Source: Dallia pectoralis
Taxonomy: Eukaryota > Chordata > Actinopteri > Esociformes > Umbridae
NCBI GenBank assembly: GCA_029465975.1
Contig: CM055745.1
Location: forward strand, 11,025,028-11,089,027
Length of the DNA: 64,000 nucleotides
Direction of reading: 5' to 3'
Below, in pieces: positions 60,225 to 64,000 of this stretch (the stretch's first letter is position 1; every line of letters starts with the position of its first letter). A program made the translations under genes and the position numbers. The notes beneath the pieces were generated by a model. That model was not told where the DNA came from. It ran no database searches and was given only the letters and a program-made list of their open reading frames with translations.

Positions 60225-62500
60225 ATTGTTGTCTTAAAATCGCAGACGTGTTGCCTGCACTGAGCTGGGTAAATACACGCTAGGCTGCTGGTCCTGATGG
60301 GCGTGTGCTGAGAGCATGTGCCGGGCAGCTGGCTGGGCTTTTCAGGAAATAATGTCCCTAGTGGTTGTCCCCACATGCTTCAAGACCACAACCATTGTGC
60401 CAGTGTCAAAGCAGTCGACTGCGTCCTGCCTAAATGCCTTTTGACCTGTTGCACTCACCCCCACAATCGTCAGGTGCTTCAAAAGACTCTTCCTGGCTCA
60501 CCTGAAGTCCTGTCTCTCTCCAACTCTGGACCCACATCAGTTTGCCCATCTCCTCTACTGTCCACTCTGACCTATCACCCCCTTACAGGTCACCTGAGGA
60601 CACCATCTCCTCTACTGTCCACTCTGACCTATCACCCTAACAGATCTACTGAGGACACCATCTCCTCTACTGTCCACTCTGACCTATCACCCTAACAGAT
60701 CTACTGAGGACACCATCTCCTCTACTGTCCACTCTGACCTATCACCCTAACAGATCGACTGAGGACACCATCTCCACTACTGTCCACTCTGACCTATCGC
60801 CATAACAGATCTACTGAGGACACCATCTCCTCTACTGTCTACTCTGACCTATCGCCATAACAGATCTACTGAGGACACCATCTCCTCTACTGTCCACTCT
60901 GACCTATCGCCATAACAGATCTACTGAGGACACCATCTCCTCTACTGTCCACTCTGACCTATCGCCATAACAGATCTACTGAGGACACCATCTCCTCTAC
61001 TGTCCACTCTGACCTATCGCCATAACAGATCTACTGAGGACACCATCTCCTCTACTGTCCACTCTGACCTATCGCCATAACAGATCTACTGAGGACACCA
61101 TCTCCTCTACTGTCCACTCTGACCTATCGCCATAACAGATCTACTGAGGACACCATCTCCTCTACTGTCCACTCTGACCTATCGCCATAACAGATCTATT
61201 GAGGACACCAACCCCTCTACTGTCCACTCTGACCTATCGCCATAACAGATCTACTGAGGACACCATCTCCTCTACTGTCCACTCTGACCTATCGCCATAA
61301 CAGATCTACTGAGGACACCATCTCCTCTACTGTCCACTCTGACCTATCACCCTAACAGATCTACTGAGGACACCATCTCCTCTACTGTCCACTCTGACCT
61401 ATCACCCTAACAGATCTACTGAGGACACCATCTCCTCTACTGTCCACTCTGACCTATCACCCTAACAGATCGACTGAGGACACCATCTCCACTACTGTCC
61501 ACTCTGACCTATCGCCATAACAGATCTAGTGAGGACACCATCTCCTCTACTGTCCACTCTGACCTATCGGCATAACAGATCTACTGAGGACACCATCTCC
61601 TCTACTGTCCACTCTGACCTATCGCCATAACAGATCTACTGAGGACACCATCTCCTCTACTGTCCACTCTGACCTATCACCCTAACAGATCTACTGAGGA
61701 CACCATCTCCTCTACTGTCCACTCTGACCTATCACCCTAACAGATCTACTGAGGACACCATCTCCTCTACTGTCCACTCTGACCTATCACCCTAACAGAT
61801 CTCTTGAGGACACCATCTCCTCTACTGTCCACTCTGACCTATCACCATAACAGATCTACTGAGGACACCATCTCCTCTACTGTCCACTCTGACCTATCGC
61901 CATAACAGATCTATTGAGGACACCATCTCCTCTACTGTCCACTCTGCCCTGATGTGAGGATGCTGGTCATATGCTGTGTGCTTAGCCCACTCTTGTACCC
62001 CCACTGCACCCATGATTGCATCCCTGTACACAGCTCCAATAGCTTTTTCAACTTCACAGATGACACCACAGTGGTTTGTCTGATCAGGGACAATGACGAG
62101 GCAGCCTACAGAGAGGAGATCAAACACCTAGTGGCTTGGTGCACAGATAACAACCTGGACATCAATGGTAAGGAAACCAAAGAACTGAGTGTAGATAACA
62201 GTAAGTCTAAAAGCTGAATTTGTGCCCCAGACCACAGTGGAACCAGTGATCAGCTGCAAATTCCTGGGTGTCCACATCTGCGACGGCCTATCCTGGTCCC
62301 TCAACTCCACAACCCTGGTCAGAAAGCACCAACAGCGTCTTTACTTTTTAAGGAAGTTAAACAAGTCCATTACTTCTTCACTTTGTTTGGTTTCGTGGAA
62401 AACCTGTAGTGCCTCAGCGTGTCACATTCTCGAAAGCCCTGATATTTGCTATTTAGCATCTCACCAGCACTCTGGGCACTGTTGTGGCTGATTTCCACCA
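60225..62500 (+). mobile_element. Rex1-like LINE remnant split by a 55-bp array
   Basis: Left part, 60225-60547: frameshifted codons of the RT N-terminal region, including CFKTTTIVPV, then LPKCLLT in another frame, and TLDPHQFAH. Right part, 61949-62500: LSPLLYPHCTHDC, a catalytic-motif relic NFTDDTTVVCLI (usually FADD), EAAYREEIKHLVAWCTDNNL, CKFLGVHICDGLSW and HQQRLYFLRKLNKS. The middle is a 55-bp tandem array encoding [22 protein letters not shown] sequence that belongs to the same RT ORF. The RT block with the first catalytic aspartate is deleted at the right junction (VRML joins CVLSPLLY). Rex1 assignment rests on these peptide blocks; a related CR1-group family is possible. Confidence 0.82.
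60548..61948. repeat. 55-bp minisatellite derived from RT coding sequence, about 25 copies
   Basis: The unit is ACAGATCTACTGAGGACACC then ATCTCCTCTACTGTCCACTC and TGACCTATCACCCTA, with CACCCTA/CGCCATA as the main variant pair. A block with CACCCTAAC, CGACTGAGG and ATCTCCACTAC recurs at about 60690-60780 and 61410-61500, which shows duplication of many units at once. Translated once, the unit matches the NRSTED.IS..LHS.LS block of Rex1-type reverse transcriptase. As 55 is not a multiple of three, the frame shifts at every repeat. Confidence 0.97.
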
Positions 62501-63089
62501 CACTTGATGACTTTCCTCCGACTCGTCCGCAAAGATGAGTTCACCAACGGTTGCAACGTGACAAAACGTTTTACATTTATTTGCTCATAAGCCCGCACAG
62601 CGTGTCTCATTTGTGGGCTCATTAAACGATGTTTCTTCATTTCTTCATTCCTAAAAACTATGAAATAACAACAGGAGTCGTGTAACAATCGAAACGTGTT
62701 AAACAAATCAAAATAATGCAGATTTTAGATCTTTTAGAGTAGCATTACTGTGCAATAATGACTTTGTGAACTCAACCAGTTTAATGAGGTAGTCACCTTG
62801 AATACATTAATATATTCTGAGCACTTGTTGACTGCTTTTCCTTCAATCTGTGGTCCAACTCATCCCAACCAGTCTTCTATGGCTAACATCCCTTTCAAAT
62901 CCTGCTGGTGTGTATTGAGTATATGCATTTGTACATAAATAACATGCAGTGTCACCAGGTAACTCTCAGACACATCGCACCTCCTCATTGGGAAAACACA
63001 ATCCATTCATCCACTCTGTATCTGAAACCTGTTAATTCAAATTTGAAAGGCAGAACTCCACCGGTCCAATACAGGGACAGTGATTCCAG
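62501..63089. other. Intergenic gap
   Basis: No gene or transposon end recognised between the Rex1-like remnant and the Tc1 fragment. Confidence 0.5.
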
Positions 63090-63371
63090 GACAGTATTCC
63101 CAGTGCTTCACTTTTCCCACATTTTGTTATGTTACACCCTGTTGTAAAATTTAATAAATACATATTCAACACAAAAATAAAAAACTAAACAAAAATCACA
63201 TGTACATCAGTATTCACTGCCTTTGCCATGACACTCAATATTGAGCTCAGGTGCAGACTGTTTCTACTGATCATCCTTGAGATGTTTCTACAACTTGGAT
63301 GGAGGCCACCTGTGGGAAATTCAGTTGATTGGACATGATTTGGAAAGGCACACACCTGTCTATACACCGTG
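63090..63371 (+). mobile_element. SB-like Tc1 5' fragment
   Basis: CACATTTTGTTATGTTACAC, then ATCACATGTACATCAGTATT, GAGCTCAGGTGCAGACTGTT, and TTGATTGGACATGATTTGGA then AAGGCACACACCTGTCTATA match the untranslated 5' region of the SB-like Tc1 family. Homology ends before the transposase start codon. An internal piece near 63140-63180 seems shortened. Confidence 0.8.
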
Positions 63372-64000
63372 TTACAAATTACTATGCAAATTATATTTTA
63401 CACTGATTTTCCAAAATAGTCGATGCAAATGACAGTCAGTCTAATTTTCAGGTCACCAACCGTTAGGGTATAAGTCGAATTTCATTGAACGAACCATCCA
63501 AATAAAACAGCATATTCTTTTAAATAAAACAAATTGTCGACACAACACCCAACTGTGTCATTCTAAATATTATTGTTGGCTAGATGGCGCCAGAGTGTTT
63601 GTCGGCAAGCCGTTGCCTACCTGTTTTACCTGTGCTTTGGTTTGTTTGTGTCTCCAGAATCAGAATCAGAAAAGTGTTTAATCGCCATTGAATGTGTGAA
63701 CATACAAGGAATTTACTGTGGCAGGAAGGTGCTTACATACAACATATGAATATAACAATATAGATTATATTATACTAAAGGGCTGAGGGGGTAGAGTAAT
63801 GTAATAGTATAGTAATGTACAAAAATGTAAAAACAAGAGTGCAATAGAGCAAATATTGTAGTGCAAATCAGGCAATGTGCAAAAGGAATGGGTCAGAGTT
63901 CAAGGCTAATGTTTAAAAGTACTTCCCTTGTTAAAGAGACTTTGCAGGACAGTGAAATTCCAAACAAACAATACAAAACAATACAGAAAACGTAGCACCG
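63372..64000. other. End of window: probable dispersed repeat, no gene
   Basis: No coding sequence. From about 63657, CAGAATCAGAATCAGAAAAG then TGTTTAATCGCC and the later GTGCAAT/GTGCAAA repeats resemble a retroelement 3' region common in fish. This is a weak call. Confidence 0.35.

Overview
This is a gene-poor, repeat-saturated vertebrate window, almost certainly from a ray-finned fish. It has intron-split coding sequence with GT..AG borders. It also carries many Tc1/mariner copies, hAT transposons with 8-bp target duplications, and three non-LTR families typical of teleosts (a Rex3/RTE element, a Rex1-like RT and an L2-type RT end). A small palindromic repeat and an LTR-like block resemble sequences I know from salmonids and pikes, so a protacanthopterygian such as Esox is a reasonable but unproven guess.

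Only one host gene is supported: tmem86a, a lysoplasmalogenase of the YhhN/TMEM86 family, on the plus strand. Two coding exons are visible (11991-12255 and 13594-14018), followed by a long 3' UTR with an AATAAA at 15760. The first short coding exon was not found. Its introns hold a complete internally deleted Tc1 copy (11255-11838) and a 39-bp minisatellite (12338-13316).

Tandem arrays fill about 40% of the window: a 60-bp unit (1-532), 73-bp (9484-10219), 39-bp (12338-13316), 36-bp (19604-19938), 50-bp (23159-28513), 30-bp (30596-31134), a compound AT-rich unit (32631-33210), 26/27-bp (35846-37716), 26-bp (40477-45049), 32-bp (45845-48149), 44/47-bp (48252-54582), 44-bp (59473-60156) and 55-bp (60548-61948). 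Several long open frames lie inside these arrays only because the period is a multiple of three or lacks stops; they are not genes. With a few short TTAGGG-like tracts, the minisatellite density suggests a subtelomeric or otherwise recombination-active location.

Transposons by region: a relic L2 end at 589-975; a complete hAT at 2315-4138 with two stops in its transposase; Tc1 relics at 4605-5345, 6985-7066, 7216-7634 and 8210-8335; an SB-like Tc1 at 15840-18678 with a complete hAT (16167-17828) nested inside it; Tc1 at 29378-30527; hAT at 31400-32530; the 5' part of another hAT from 33211; Tc1 at 35392-35739; an LTR-like block at 37921-38318; an L2 end at 38525-39720; Rex3 at 55122-57950; a Rex1-like element at 60225-62500; and Tc1 at 63090-63371. 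All are damaged; none looks able to move on its own.

No new defence, metabolic or regulatory gene system is present. The most interesting structures are a minisatellite that grew from reverse-transcriptase coding sequence inside the Rex1-like element, two minisatellites whose every unit carries a CCAAT-box core (one inside a tmem86a intron), paired CTCF-like motifs in a direct repeat, and higher-order duplication inside the two largest arrays.
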